DNA of 64,000 bases from Armillaria gallica (GCA_037576215.1 JBANDB010000001.1:4278001-4342000), one strand, 5' to 3'; positions 21,694 to 35,000 are shown, counted from the stretch's first letter. Program-made: numbers and translations. Notes: a model not told the origin generated them from the sequence alone.

Positions 21694-23004
21694 ACTAGTG
21701 AGCTATACAAGCATACTACTTGCACTAGTGGGGTTGGTAAGACACAATTGGATGAATAGTAACTTGACTTGAGCTACTGCACTCACTCTGACTGGGACTG
21801 CTTTGAACTAGTGGTTCTCTTGGCCCTATAATGTCTTACAAGTGAATAAACACTTGACTAGTCACTTTCTAGGCAGACTAGTGTTGCCGTGACTCAGCTT
21901 ATCTCAGCTTAATGCCGAAGCTGGTTTTAGCCAATTTCACATAGCTTGCTCTGACTGCACAATTGTTCAAAATAGCAGATAATCTGAAGGACATATTCAC
22001 TCACAAGAATTATTGGTAGTGTTGGTGATAGCTTAGTGGTTCCCTCTGTCCCTCTATCCTCGGCGACTCAAAAGTCGACTTCGGTGTTAAGCCGAGATAA
22101 GCCGAGTCATGGCAACACTAAGGCAGACTAGTGGTGCTCTTGGCCTAAGAATAATACTTTAAACTTCAAGAACTTGCTTAAACTAACTTTGAAACACTCT
22201 TGGCCTTTGTAGGACACAAAAGATTGCTCTAAGACACTTCTATTCACTCAATGCTATGGGTAACTTAGCAACTAGCAGCTGCTTTGTCAAGGTTAAGCAC
22301 AAAAGCCTTTAATTGGAGCACTAGATACTGACTAGTAGGTCACAATTGCAGGGATGGCTTGCTTGGCCATGCATGTGCCTATTCTACTACTTATATACTG
22401 ACAAACAAAGTATGATCAAGATATAAATAACTGACTAGAGGGGTATTATTGATAAGAATTTCTTAGCTAGTCATGAATAATGGTGAATAATCATGCAATA
22501 GTCAGTCTAGAAATGGTCACTTGCTGACTAGTGAGCATAGGAGCTCCACTAGCAGTTGTATTCTGTATCCTAGGCTCAGTGATGCTCCACTAGTGTCAAG
22601 GATAAATGACTAGCCAGGTGAGCATGCCTGTAACAGCTGTTGATTGTGATCAAAGGTGCAGCATGGCTATACTAGTGCTGATCACAATGGATCTGTATTG
22701 CACTAGTCAGATCTGCTGCAAGGTTAATCCATTGCTAATTCATTTCTAAGTCCTGTTTCGAGATTGCCATGTGACTAGTTAACCTGACTTAGGCATTTAT
22801 GCCCAGATCAGTCTGCTAGTGACTGAACTTCATGAGTTTTATGTCCTCTGCCTCTTGTTTGGTGCACTAGTCACATTACTTGTCCACTAGTGGCTATATT
22901 TACTTAGCTCTGTTAGCATTCAAGTCACTAGTATGGCTGGCTAGTAGATTTAACCCACTAGTGGTATCACATCTAAGTCCTGGCTCTACTAGTCACATAC
23001 TAGT
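21694..23004. repeat. Block with 18 dispersed ACTAGT palindromes
   Basis: Exact ACTAGT starts at 21694, 21724, 21808, 21858, 21878, 22128, 22331, 22528, 22589, 22671, 22702, 22774, 22866, 22886, 22927, 22957, 22988 and 22999. Many are in wider palindromes such as CCACTAGTGG. There is no coding potential. The block is probably a non-coding part (LTR-like or terminal region) of a mobile element whose ends I could not define. Confidence 0.8.
21879..22120. mobile_element. Non-autonomous hAT MITE, 242 bp, 8-bp TSD AGGCAGAC
   Basis: The element starts TAGTGTTGCC and ends GGCAACACTA. The inverted repeats extend about 42 bp with only transition-type mismatches at former CpG positions. It is flanked by AGGCAGAC at 21871-21878 and 22121-22128. 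An 8-bp duplication and TAGTG-type ends are typical of hAT. It has no coding capacity. It split one of the ACTAGT-containing units, which proves the host block is older. Confidence 0.85.
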
Positions 23005-23338
23005 CTAACTATCAGCTTGAAGCCTCAGCTATAGTCCTCTAAGTATCCCTGATGTAAGATAGATATGCAATAGTATTATTATAAAATCATAAAATCTAGG
23101 TGTGAACACATAGACGGCGTATCACTGGATGCACTCACAAGCAGACCTGGGTCCAGGTCTTTCAAAAACTTTCAAAACAGTGCCCATTGAACTGTGGGTG
23201 CAGATCTGTATATAGATGCAGATCGACACTGATGCTAGCAGGTTTACTCACAGGTAACCCACCAAAGACCTGCCATAAATTGAGCAGTAAATGAAGCAAA
23301 ATGTAATTTACAAAAGACAGATTAAAAGTACAGCTAAA
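23005..23338. other. Probable 3' non-coding end of hAT-2
   Basis: Contains short palindromic words (ACCTGGGTCCAGGT; GCAGATCTGTATATAGATGCAGATC) as often seen in subterminal regions of hAT elements. Terminal repeats were not identified. Confidence 0.35.
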
Positions 23339-23939
23339 CTAATCTTCAATAGCAACAGTATTATGCTTCTTCCCACCATTATTCAGACACTTTGACTTGC
23401 TATTGAAAAACTCTGTAAGCTCATCTTCGTCAATGAGACCAGGACACTTAACCCATAAGTTGAGGACTATCTGATCAATGGTTGATTCGGCAGAGAGAGT
23501 ATACCGCTGCTTGGTCACATTGAGGCCACCATGTGAAAACAGTTATTCCACATCAGTTGACATTGCTGAAAGAACCAATCAATCAACTGTGATACCACAG
23601 AAATGAGAACATACCTGGTGCTGAAAGAAAATATAATGCCATCTGGGCCAGGGCATCTCTCAGTGTGATAAGAGAAACTTTACCTGACTTGTCCAGTAAT
23701 GCAGCAGATTGTTGAGGTCTTCCAGAACAGGATCACGGAGGTATTTCTCCAGAGCATCGCCTTCCATGTTGTTGTGGTGATGTTTCTTCAGCAAATCAGG
23801 CAGATTCTTTGATGAGGTCTTAGTGGCACTCTAAAGAAGAATGTGAAATGATATCCCATAGTACTATAGATAGCTTACCTGATTTTCTATGCTAATAACA
23901 CTGATTGTGGGCTTGTAATGCTTTGTCCATATCTCTTGG

Positions 23940-25593
23940 TGATGGGCCTAAGACTTCCATGGCAACGGCAACACCAACTCAGAATGAGATTGGGTAATTA
24001 ACGTAGTAGCATGGCAATCAAGGCGATTGTGTGTGCAAGTGGGTTTGGGGCACCTCCGTGCAGTAAATCAATTCCTTTATATGCAAGTATACACTGTGAC
24101 TTTAAGTCTGCGAAGTAGTACTGCTTGGTAGTCAAGTACTAGATGCTAAGGCTATAAGCTGGTAGGGTTCTCTTGAAGTGAGAGGGAACAGAAGCAGGTA
24201 TAATGTGAATACTTCAGATCTGTATGTGAAAACGCAAGACATGACTAGAAAACATAGCGCGATGGTAATCTGAGTGAGGTGAATGATGGAGAATAGACTA
24301 AACAGTTGGCAAGAGTCTATGAGTGAATAAGGCAATGAGAAAACATGGGTGGAGACAGCATGTGGCGAGAGAAAACGTGGAACTACAAAAACTGGCAATG
24401 ATACTGGTCCTATACAATGCAATGGTGCTGAGTCAATGTCAAAACTGGTCTAGTACTGAAACAATCCTATCCTATGTCAAACTAACCTTCAAGTCCACTC
24501 AAGAGACTTATACTATACAAAAACTGGCTGAAACTGATCCTAAGTCTGCTCTGAGACTACCCAAGTGGGTGATGATAACAATGTTGAAAGGGAAACTGTA
24601 AAAACTCCAATGGTGTGAAAGTGAAATGATGATGGCCTATAAAAGCTAATGTGGGTGAGGTATAGCATGGCGATCATGTATTGGCACAGTGTGAGCATGC
24701 ACCAATAGTGTTAAGAGCAAAGAGTGCATAGCGAAGGACTCTTTACAGTTAAAAACCGTGGAATAACTCTGGTGAGCTCAAGAGTCGACATGCAATCAAG
24801 AATATGCTGGGGTAAATGGTATATTGCTGTAGAATGGTGAATAGACATGGTTTACTGGCAATAGACTAGTGCGTGACAATAATTGATGTAGTCTGGGGTC
24901 AACTAGAGATGAACTGCCCTTGAACTACATTTTCTAGCTAGTTTTTATACTACAAGTATGAATTTATAAATAGAGTAACTAATGTGAGACTTAGTAAGGC
25001 TGTAAGGCCTTGGCTTTGTAAAAATTGTAGGCAACATATGGTCTTTCGGCTTCTGAAGTAACAGCAACTTATCGATATTGCCATGTATGGACATAAGCCA
25101 TATGGCTTTGCTGAGTGATGAGTGGATCATTAGGTGCTGTTCAGCTGCAGATTTCTGGGCGATAGTCATTGTACTGAGGAGTATATGTGGGGCAACATTT
25201 TCTTGAGGCCTTGGTGAAGTAACAGCCTTAGTAAACATGGCTTGTAGTTGCTGTAGCTGCAATTGTCATAGCTGGGAGGGTACTCATGTCAATCATGTTA
25301 TTTTCATTAAGTGATCAATGAGTGCGTCAACTAGGTGCTTCTGAGTGATGTGTCAATTCTGTATTGGGATGGTTGTCAATTGAAGGTGCCTTGCCATGAT
25401 AAAGTATGGCAATTATGATGTGTGGCAAGATGGAATGGATAACAAAGCACATAAGGAGTGGTTGCCATAGGATGAAAGTGGTATCAATGTGCATGCAATC
25501 ATTGGTTTGCTGAAAGGCCATTGAAGGGACTGTAACATTAATTAGCAGGTAAAATCCATGAATTCTGAGTGTACAGAGCCTGGAGGCTCATCA
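23940..25593 (+). mobile_element. L1 family solo LTR-like element, copy 1, TSD TTGG/TCAG
   Basis: 1,654 bp, starts TGATGGGCCT and ends AGGCTCATCA, giving 10-bp near-perfect inverted termini with TG..CA ends. Flanks are TTGG (23936-23939) and TCAG (25594-25597), both one CpG transition away from TCGG. The host hAT-2 frame is restored if TCGG is used. It has no coding capacity. It shares most of its length with copies at 39,203, 54,668 and 59,418. Confidence 0.8.
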
Positions 25594-26814
25594 TCAGACA
25601 ATTTCAAAGCAGTGGTCTACTCATTCAGGCTCCCAGTCCTGGTTATGGAAGTACTGAATCTTGTATGTGGGATACATCACTGTAAACTAAGTCAGGAGTA
25701 CAGAAAGACAATCATAAATAGGAAGACTCACTTATTGCCATCTAATACATGTATGATTCATCAGTTTTTGAGTAGTATTTGCATAGGACTGTTTGTGCTT
25801 GAATTGCCACTGCTCACACACCAGCAAAGAGTTTCGTATCTGTGACCATTTCTTCGAGTTTGTTGATCATCTCATTGAACATCAGAATCACCTTGTGGAT
25901 GAGTGGAACTCCTGACTGAGGCATTTTGAACATAGCAGACACAAGCACCTGAAATGATGTTAGAAATGTTAGAGAAAGACAATAGAACATACAAGGAGAA
26001 TGGGCTCCAGCTGCTCCAAAGACTTCCATTCATTGTCATTAAGCTTAAACCTGTTCATGGCCTTCTTGAGGTTCTCATTCCACTTCTCAAGGTCACAGAA
26101 CCCATTGAGAGCCAGGTAGAGTTCTATAGCACACCATAAGACTGTCCCATGGGTGAGCCACCATGTAACAATAGCACATATCATCTTCTGGACTTTGATC
26201 TTGAAATGCTCGCATTGTGCAGCCAGGTCAATTTGCATGGTGCCATTGTTGAACATGCACCATCCCAAGTTTGAAGATCTGCAGCCACAAGGCATGGTTA
26301 GTAGAGACTAAAGCAACAGAAATGTGATGCACCTTCATTATGGCATTTCACTCCAAATTCCTGTCCTTGGCTTCAAGCTCATCCAAGTCATTCAATGCTG
26401 AGAGAAGGTCATTGAGCATGGTCTCCTCCTCATCTTCTCGTTCATTGTTGCCCAATTCTTCCAGCAGTTCCAACTCCTCTGCATCAAGTTCATTATCATC
26501 ATCATCATCGAGCCATGATTGATTGTTGTCTTCCAGAAAGCCTCAGTCTGTGCACTTTGCTTTTTTGACAAAGTAATGGAAGATCACCTAATTAATGGTC
26601 AGAATAATTCTGCTGGCATTGGTAAATTACTTAGGCTTACCTTGTTTGCAAGGTCAAAAATATGCCCCACACAGAGTACATGCATCTTCAGTCCAGCAAT
26701 GTGGGTACTTGGTAGCCTTCTGGGACCCTTCAATGCATGAGCCATGGTAACATTATTAGATGCGTTGTCATCAGGCAGCAACAATGGCTTGTCCAAAACC
26801 CCATTGACACACTT

Positions 26815-28577
26815 GAAAAGCATTCACATGTGTAATTTTGTGAAGTATATCAATACATACATTTTACAGAACCTAGATACCAAAGCAATGCAAGATACCT
26901 TAGAGCACAATATCCTAAGTACAGGCAATGAAGTACCTTGAGTGATGTTCGGTGGAGCACATGGCTTAACTGTAGAGTGATACTATAAGGGTCACACTAA
27001 GTATAAAGTCCCAGCACTTGACACTGAGTATGCTGACAATGCACAGAGGACATGCACTAAGAATAGAACCAGTGAAGCTCAGGAGATAATTGATACTTTG
27101 CGTAACCTTGATCTATGATGCACAGGGCATGGCCATGCTGGGAGCTAGCACTCTAGACCTCAGAATGTTTAGAATTGAAGTAAGACCAATGTCTCTGACT
27201 TTGGCCGATGTGCATGAGGCCTAGACTAGAAACTAGTGGTCCTAGAAGACCATAGAAATCACTAGAAGATATTATTACTATAAAGATGAGTTGTGCTCTA
27301 GGCTACAACTCCGAGGAGATACTAAGTGATGTCAGTACGCATGGATAGTGCAGCTAACCGATGTCGCACAGCTGAGAGACCAGGATCTGGCCCCGAGCCA
27401 GAGCTCTGAGTAAGCGCCAAGCAATGGCATGATTATGGTGACATGCACAGCACCCAGGAAAGGAAGTCCTGCAAGCCAAGAGTTACTATTTCAGGTTGTA
27501 TTAATTTGTAGAGCGTGTTGTATATAAATACCATAGTATAGTAATAGTGTAAAAGTTTCAGACCTCCATTGTAGGAGCGTGCAAGCCCTCAGCTTAGCGC
27601 TCTAGCTTCAGGTTTAGTTTATAGCTTCGAGTGAGAGAATATACCTTTTATTGATAACATTTGAGTGACTTGAGTAGCACATGAGGCATAGAAAGCTAGC
27701 ATGGGACTTGTGTACGGTTTGAGTGATTGGTTGACTGTGCTCTACCCTGAGAATAAGAGATATTGTGTCATTGCAGATGCGCTCTTGAGTTTTGAGGGTT
27801 TCTTGTGACGCATGGTGTTACAGGCAGCAGAGGTTCAAACCCTTTGGTCTGATTAGCACATGCTTAGTTGGGTATACCATTCTGCAAGTTGCAGAGGTTC
27901 AAACTCTTTGGCTTGTTGGATGGCATTTCTTGTGTGCAAGATACTACAGGTGGCAGAGGTTCAAACCCTTTGGTCTGGTTAGTGTTTGTGCAGAGGCCTT
28001 CTTTTAATGCATAGCACTACAGGTGGCACAGGTTCAAACCCTTTGGCTTGTTGGACAGGGTTTATTTGGTTATTGTTTCTCTGGATCAGCACAGGTTCAA
28101 ACCCTGTGGGTCTATGATTGGTTTGGAAGCTTGAGCACATGGGTTCAAATCCTGTGGCTTGAGTGGACGTGTTTTGAAGGGTTTCTGCTTAGAGCGCAAG
28201 CTTTGAGTCGTGTTTAGAGTGTGTTTAAGTTCTTTGTGGTCACCTGTGTGTGTCATGCAAGGCTTATTGAGGGTTTTGTTGGTGTGTGACGATGAGTTGT
28301 GTATTGTAGTACACCTTGCCTTGAGGCCCGGCGACATCTGTTGCCCCTCTTGTTATAAAAGCCTTTGGACTTAGAGAGATCTAGATACTCTATGAGCACT
28401 ATTGCTATATGTGTGTATCGTATATTCTGAGAGTTTAGTTGTGTTGCTTCAATCTGCTTCTATCGCATAATATCCCCCCAAGAACTTTGAGGGTTTGTGT
28501 GTGTAGTGTTGGGTGTGGGTGTGATCAGTGTCTTCGACACTGTTGCATTTCTAGCCTGCATGCACAGAGTCTCTTCA
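26815..28577 (+). mobile_element. L3 family solo LTR-like element, copy A, TSD CCAT
   Basis: 1,763 bp, starts TGACACAC and ends CTCTTCA, flanked by CCAT at 26811-26814 and 28578-28581. Removal restores the hAT-2 frame between ALREYG and VLDKPL. It contains six repeats of a GGTTCAAACCC core (see separate entry) and no long open frame. Homologous to 42,547-44,181. Confidence 0.8.
27832..28152 (+). repeat. Six spaced GGTTCAAACCC repeats (B-box-like) in L3 copy A
   Basis: Cores start at 27832, 27896, 27958, 28031, 28094 and 28142, spaced 48-73 bp, each within a longer CAGAGGTTCAAACCCTTTGG-like word. The core resembles the RNA polymerase III B box, GGTTCGANTCC, with CpG changed to CpA. The flanks can pair as a 5-bp T-arm-like stem. 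Confidence 0.7.
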
Positions 28578-29728
28578 CCATACTCACGAAGGGCTTTGCA
28601 GATGACTTCTGCAAGATACACCCCAGTGTGTGACTTCTTCAAATTGAAGATAATTAGCAATAGCTTATCATAGAATGAGAGGTGACTCACTGCACCATGT
28701 CCAATGTGAGCACCTGCATTTTGCCATCTTCAACTCAGACAGCAACTAACCCTAGGAGTGAGAGCTTGTGTGGCACTGACCAGCTGTCTTGAGCAATATG
28801 AATCTGTCCTCTCACATTCTATATTATACTGTCACTACTTCACATTCAAATAAGTAATTGGAAAGGTTAATGTACTTGTAAAAGGCCAGACACCCACTTC
28901 TTGACCAAGGCATACACATCTTTGACACTGCATGAGAGGGTGTCAGCTGAAAAGAGTTGGACATCCTTATTGAACATCCATAAAATGTCATGATATTCTT
29001 CATACTTGATGAAGAAATATGGGGTGTGATGCCTTGCAGCAAGTTTCACTTACTTTGCATGAAGATGCCTGGGAGTATAAGTGGAACCTTGCATGAATGG
29101 CACCAAGGAGCCTTGTACCAGCTTAGGTTCATTGTCATTGTCATCAGCTGCAGCCTTACATGTATGGACATGGCAATTGAGATTCAGGGTGCTGTTGTCA
29201 TAGAATGTGCAATGAACTTTGAGAGAAGAATTGCTACACTGCTCTCAGCACATGGGAAACTTGCAAATGGAGACACAAAATATACTACTTGCAATGAAAT
29301 ACCTGTTGCTATCGGTGGTGCTTTGTACTCCAGACAATGTCCACTTCTGCAAGGAAATGGTCATAAGCAGTAGCAGACCAGTGCTTCTGCATTTGAGCTG
29401 CAAAACATTAGACATAATCAAGGTGACTCGTTCAACATGCACACCAAGTTTTTTCTCCCAGGCTTGTTTGGCCTCAAGAGTGTTCTCATGTACCAGCTCC
29501 TTCTCTGCACCATCTATCCCCTTCTTGACAATCTCAATGGGTTCCTCACCATTTAATGTGGTGTTGCCAGCCTCCAAACTAGCAGGTTGAGAGTGTTTTT
29601 GAGCTAAAGGATGGTCATCAGAGAGCTCTTCACCATTGGTGGCAGTTGAATCACTCACATCCTTGCATTTGTTTACTGGTTTTGCAAGGGTGGCAGTAGA
29701 TTCATTCACAGTAGTTTTCTCATGGTGA

Positions 29729-29966
29729 TGATGAGCCTCCAGGCTCTGTACACTCAGAATTTGTGGATTTATCCATCCATCACCCAATATCTTTGAAACG
29801 ATGCCATTATAATCCTCACACACTTGATAATACTGCCAACACTTGATAATACCATAGATTTGTGCAGTATATGCCACAAACATTCAGATACAGTCCTAAA
29901 ACTGTGACATCCACTCCTCATGTACTCCGTTATCCTTCCCAGCTCGCTTCACATCACAATTACTGT
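29729..29966 (-). mobile_element. Truncated L1 family copy 5, reverse orientation
   Basis: The segment starts with TGATGAGCCTCCAGG (the reverse complement of the L1 end). It follows the reverse complement of the end of copy 4 (62,640-62,892) closely for 238 bp. It stops where the L2 LTR at 29,967 starts. Left flank is GTGA. The rest of this copy is absent on the other side of the gypsy element. Confidence 0.7.
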
Positions 29967-31678
29967 TGATGAGACTGGTGATGGGCACCCATGAAACTGA
30001 GCATGGCCTAGCATGAACACACACAAAACCTATACCCAATCCCGCAAAATACACACACACACAATCTCCTTAAGTGCAGAGGGGAGCAAGGATTTTAATT
30101 CCACTTGCATGCTGACAGTATCTCAAATTATCTCAGTGAGCTTGCTCAAACGATACACAAAACAACATAATATTATCAAGCCAATCTCAAATTATCTATC
30201 TCTTTGAAGCTTTTTACAAGAAAGCATGGTGAACCACACAATCCTTGAGGCAAAGGATATTTCAAAGACAAAACACATAGATACACAGATCTGCAAAACA
30301 ACCAAGTTCAGTCAGTGAGCTCACTAAGTACAACCCGCCACAAGATCCAATCTGCATATGACGCTGCCTTTCTCTTAGTTGCTAAACCTGACTTCCAAAC
30401 CCATCACGATAGAGGCCCTCGGCACTCCCACTCAAATCTCAATTATTCTCAAAACTATCCCCACAAGTCCTCACACACAGTGCACTTGCCTTAACAACAA
30501 TGCCATGAGGCCCAACTGTGCACACCTGTCACACTTTGTGCAACTGCTAGAACAGCTCAATTTGACTGATTCCCTTGCAACTACTTCTAGACCTACACAG
30601 AGGCTGGCACAATACCACTTCTCTTTCTTACACTGAACCAGAAAAGGAACAGAGCTTTCTCTCAGATGTAACCAAGTAAACTTCTTGAGACAGGCACAGT
30701 GTCACTGCTTCCGAATCTCTTTCTTATCTCAAGTAAACTGAAGTTTGTATCCAAAATTTCTCTCTTATTCAATTTCTCTGTGAGCTTGCTAAACTTGTGT
30801 TGTAGCTGAGGCTTGAAGTCACCAACTCTTACGTGGCGCAACAAGTCCAGATCCAAACTGAAATTTTATTACATTACATGGGGGGTAGGTAGCTTGCCTT
30901 AATACATGAAAATCTACTCTACTTATACTATGGGAGATTGATTGTTACAAATGAATTTTTAGTAATTTACTTTTTTTTTAGCCAGACATTCCTCTTTTGG
31001 GTTGGCACAGCGCTCTAGGCAGCATGCCACTAGTTCCTCTTTTTAGTAGTCTCAAAGAGCTAAGTGATGTTGATGTCACTCGCCCTAGCAGCAGAGTAGC
31101 TCATGAGCATGCACTCAATAGCTGCTTAATCCTCAATCACCAATCACACTTCATATTTGGCTTTCAGGTCTGCTCCAAAGGTGACAGCATCATATTCTAG
31201 ACCTGGTAACCAAGAAATGCTTTCGCTTTCCAGCCTGCTCACTATTTCCATTGGCTGAAGTCTGTTTCTAGGCCATGCCTGGGGTTCTCTTGATTACCCC
31301 ACATGTGATATTGTTTTTCCGGATCTCCAGGGACCACATGTCATAGATTACAGACATGTCATTATCTAAATTAGCCTCGGCCCACATACAAGTGCATCCC
31401 ACTTCAGCTGAGTCCTCTATTGCAAATGGGTGGTTTGGCAAGCTAGCTCACCCTTTGGCCTTGTTTCTGTGCGTGCCTGTAAGGTACAGTGCAACAATGA
31501 AGTCCTTATGTTTTAATTCCATTGCTTCTTTTTCTATTATAGAGCTCTCTACCTCAGTGACCTTGCTTCTTCACATGCCACTTGCACTGTCAGCCCGCTT
31601 GTGATGCCTCTGCATTGCTAATGTGTAAGGTATGACATTTTGCAAAATTACACCCTTAGACATGCTGCAGGAGTGACA
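29967..31678 (-). repeat. 3' LTR of the gypsy element (L2 family, LTR A)
   Basis: On the plus strand it runs from TGATGAGACTGGTG to GTGACA. It is nearly identical over its length to 48,290-50,001, with differences that are mostly C/T and G/A. It contains several copies of the GTGAGCTYRCT palindrome (30,135; 30,314; 30,781). The left flank CTGT corresponds to CCAT in the intact L1 sequence at the same point, which indicates an original CCGT. Confidence 0.85.
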
Positions 31679-31695
31679 TATCCCCCTCACTAAAG
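31679..31695 (-). other. Polypurine tract
   Basis: On the minus strand AGTGAGGGGGATA directly abuts the start (TGTCA) of the LTR at 31,678, the standard position of the primer for plus-strand DNA synthesis. It fixes LTR A as the 3' LTR. Confidence 0.75.
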
Positions 31696-32041
31696 TGTTG
31701 ACCATCCTCGGTCACTTTGTGGGAGTGCAATTGCTTCTTTTCTTATTAATTTCCCAGAAGTTCCATGATGGTATGTTCCTGATACATCAATGTTATCAGA
31801 AGTTCTCACATGTGCTTCTTTTCTTGTAGCATGTTTCTTTCTGGAAGTCCCATAACATTTATATATTGGTGACTTAGAGAATTTTTTGCCACCTTTCTTT
31901 CTTTCTGCCCACATTTCAGTGAGCTCTCTGTTTCTTTGCCTCCACTGTTGCTCTCCTCTTATTTGCCCTCTCTGTGCTAAACATGTGTTTCATGTGCATT
32001 CTCATTTCGAATACTGCCCCACCGTCTCTGCATGCTCCACA

Positions 32042-35000
32042 ATGTCATCTCCCCTCATGCCACACATCAAGACACTGATGCCTGTACCTGAGGACAACAA
32101 AATGCCAAAGTACAAATACTTTGTGCAGTTTGACCCTGTGGTGTATTACCAGCCCTACCATGCTGTCATAGACCTCATCCTGCCTTATTGGTGCAACAAG
32201 GATGAGTATTCTGGTGAAGAAGTTGCTGACCTGTTGAAGCAGGTCTACAATCACTTGGTGTGTACTTCTCTTCTTGTTTCTTCTCACTGTTGGTTAACAT
32301 CCTGCTAATTTGCAGTTGCCCCGCATTGCCACCCTCGAGCATGAGGCTCTGATTGATTCTCGCATCAGTGTGGCCATCCATAACTGGGTGATGCATATTC
32401 ATGACACTTTGCCTCACTAGTTTCATATCAGTGACTGGCATTGTACTATCTCTCATATGGCACCTAAGGTGTGCCCTTCTCATGTGAGCTTGCTATCCTT
32501 CTTCCCTTCATTCCTTTTCTGACCTGTCCTTTGTGCTGTTATAGGTGCTGACCTGTCTTTTGTCAAATGCACTGTTCCCTGGGGAGGATGGCTTCAATAT
32601 GGATGATCCACCGACCCCTCTGGAGTCTTATCTCCTCCAACACACCATCCCCAAGGGAGCTCTGCTTCAGCCAGGCTTGGTCACCAACAATGAGGATTTC
32701 CCTGGTCACGTCTTTGACCAGTTTCCTACTCCACTCTCTGATGCTGCAGAAGACGAGGAGGTCATCGTCTTCGAGAGCCCTCCAAAAAAGGAGTCTCTCT
32801 CCACCCCTGCTCATTCTCAAGCCACTTCATCTACCACTCCTGCTCTGCCTGTCCCTTCTCGGAGTACATGTCCTCAAAGGACTCCCATCTCCTTGGTGCC
32901 TCCAGTTGTGAATTGGCCTGGAGTTTCTCCTTCTCTGTGCAACTTCCCATGCATTCACTCTCTGGGCACTGTTCTGTCTTTGCCAGTCTCACCCCCAAGC
33001 CTGCTTGCTGATCATTGGGCTCCTCCTTTGTGGAGCTTGTTTCCTCCTGTCAGGCCTCTTGGCTTGTATTGTTGTCCAACTGAGACAACTCCTGTTACTC
33101 CTTCCCAGTGTGCTACACCAGCTTCACAGAGCACCTCCCTTAGTTGTGGCCTTCAGGATATGGCCAGCTCTATCCAGGATTTGCACCAAGCTCTGCTTAC
33201 TCCTGGCTCCGGTGTTAGTCTTTGCAGTTTAGGGTAAGCCACCATGTTTTTCTTCCTCTTCTTCTGATTGACTTGATTGTTTCTTTAGCTCTGCTAGTAT
33301 GACTGCACCAGCCACTAATAATATTACCAGTCAGTGTTTCTCCACCGCCAGAGTTAGTGAGCTTGCTAACTCTGGTCTCCAACCTTTTCAGCTCCTCACT
33401 CTAGGGCTACTCCCCTTGATGTAAGTCACTGTTTCTTTTCTCAGCCACTTTTTATTTACTGAGTCTCTCTGTTCTCAGCCTCTACCATCAGGTACTACCG
33501 AGCACCCATTGGATAAAGTATGTTTTCTCTATTTTTCTCCTCTTCAAGTGTTTAACTGCGCATTTTTCTAGTTTGATATTCCTGAGTCCTCCTCGCATTC
33601 CATGCATTGGCAACCCAATCCCCTCTTGCAGTGTCGTCTGGCACCTCCCTTGCCTCCTGTTTCAGGACAAGGTGATTTCACTGGTATCCAACCATTGTCA
33701 CCTGTGCATGAGGAGCCTGCTGCTACAATGACACTGCCACCTCCTCTTCCAGAGGAGGAGCAGTCGTCTACTATTGTTGAGAAGCTCCCTCCTCCTAGCG
33801 ACTTTATGGATGTGGATGCACCACCTTCACCTCCCAGGATTTATCACCCGGTGACTGGTACCCCGCTCCATTCTCATTCTTTAGTTGTGCGTTCTCCTTC
33901 ACCCAAGGCATCTCTTTCCAACCATGGTGACAAAATTCAGCAGCACAAGAAGAGGAAGAAGAAGAAAGTCAAGAGCAAGGGCAAAGCTGTTGCTCTCAGC
34001 CCTGAGCTCTCTCCTCTCCCTGTTGCTGCTACCTCTGCTAATGTTGCCGCTTCCCCTGCTTGTGAGAAGCCACCTTCTCTTCCCAAAAAGGTGCTGAAGA
34101 GGAAGCGCACTCCCTCAAAGATTGCCCTTTCTGAGCCTGGCCCCTCCAAGCCGACTTGTGCTAGGGTTGCTGCTCCCACAGCAGCTGTCATCCCCAGTGA
34201 CACTGAAGCTTCTGATGCTGCTTGTCCTACCATCAAGAAGCCTCAGTTCTCTCCCAAGAAGGCCTCCAAGAAGAAGTCCTCTCACAAGACTACAAAGTCT
34301 GCTGTCTCCAATGCTCCTTAAGATTCTAATTGGATGTTCCTTGGTCACTCCAAGCAGCAGTGTCTGGCTGCTGAGCTCACCCAGGCTCAAGACCCTGGTC
34401 AAGAGGGTATCCCTATCAACAGGCACAACAGCCACACCGAGTTGGAGAACTACCGCTTCGAGGACCTAGTCACTGTGCCCAACAAGTTCTTTGAATGAGC
34501 TCTTTTCTTTTCTCCTTTTATTTGCTTTTCTGACTTTTCCTTACTCCCATTCATTACAGCCACAAGAACGGCACTTACGGTGCTCGTTCTTCATGCTATG
34601 CCTACTACACGCATGCTCCCGATGTGAGCCTGCCATTTTTCTGTGTTTTTCTCTTCTAACTCATTTTTTTTTCCAGCATTATGAAAAGACCTGCCTTCCT
34701 TGCATGCACCCTCAAGCCAACTGTACCTGGAACAACTGGTTCCCAGGTGCCAACTGTGACCAGTGTTGGGAGGGACATCACAGAGGCTGCTCTGCTCGCT
34801 ATACCACCTGTTAGATGCACAAGATTACCTCATGCCTCATGACCTTTGCACGATATAACATTTCTGGTGAGTCTCTCTTTCTGCTTTCTCTTTTCTACAT
34901 CTTTTGTTCACTGGCTTTTCTCTAGCTCTTCATCACAACATCATGCAGCTCTGTGGTATCAACCATGAGCTGGAGCACATCGACTACCTTTATTGTGGTC

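Larger units (their letters stand above)
23339..29728 (-). pseudogene. hAT transposase relic (hAT-2), split by two insertions
   Basis: Coding pieces on the minus strand are 29,728-28,578 (N-terminal), 26,814-25,594 (centre) and 23,939-23,339 (C-terminal). Key blocks in order are HTGVYLAEVICKALREYG; DDNASNNVTM with a following CVGHIFDLANKV (the conserved 'CDNASNN...HILNL' region); an acidic linker; WKSLEQLEPIL; VPLIHKVI...MFNEM; YPTYKIQYFHNQDW; and finally the dimerisation block TDVE-x-LFSHGGLNVTKQR. Removing the insertions with one copy of each 4-bp duplication restores the reading frame at both sites. Internal intron-like gaps and stops (for example TAA before LFSHGG) show it is inactive. 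The N-terminal zinc-finger part (about 29,250-29,050) is badly degraded. Confidence 0.8.

Noticed and set aside
27832..28152. Spaced repeats that look like a CRISPR array
   Set aside because: Repeats are short and degenerate, spacers vary in length and are shared with the other L3 copy, and the organism is a fungus.
29245..29883. 212-codon minus-strand open frame as a separate gene
   Set aside because: It crosses the junction between the truncated L1 copy and the N-terminal part of hAT-2, so it is a composite of two elements.
33602..34321. Gene X as a histone-like or host nucleolar protein
   Set aside because: Lysine clusters alone are not specific, and the frame lies between pol and the LTR of a retroelement, so an element gene is simpler.
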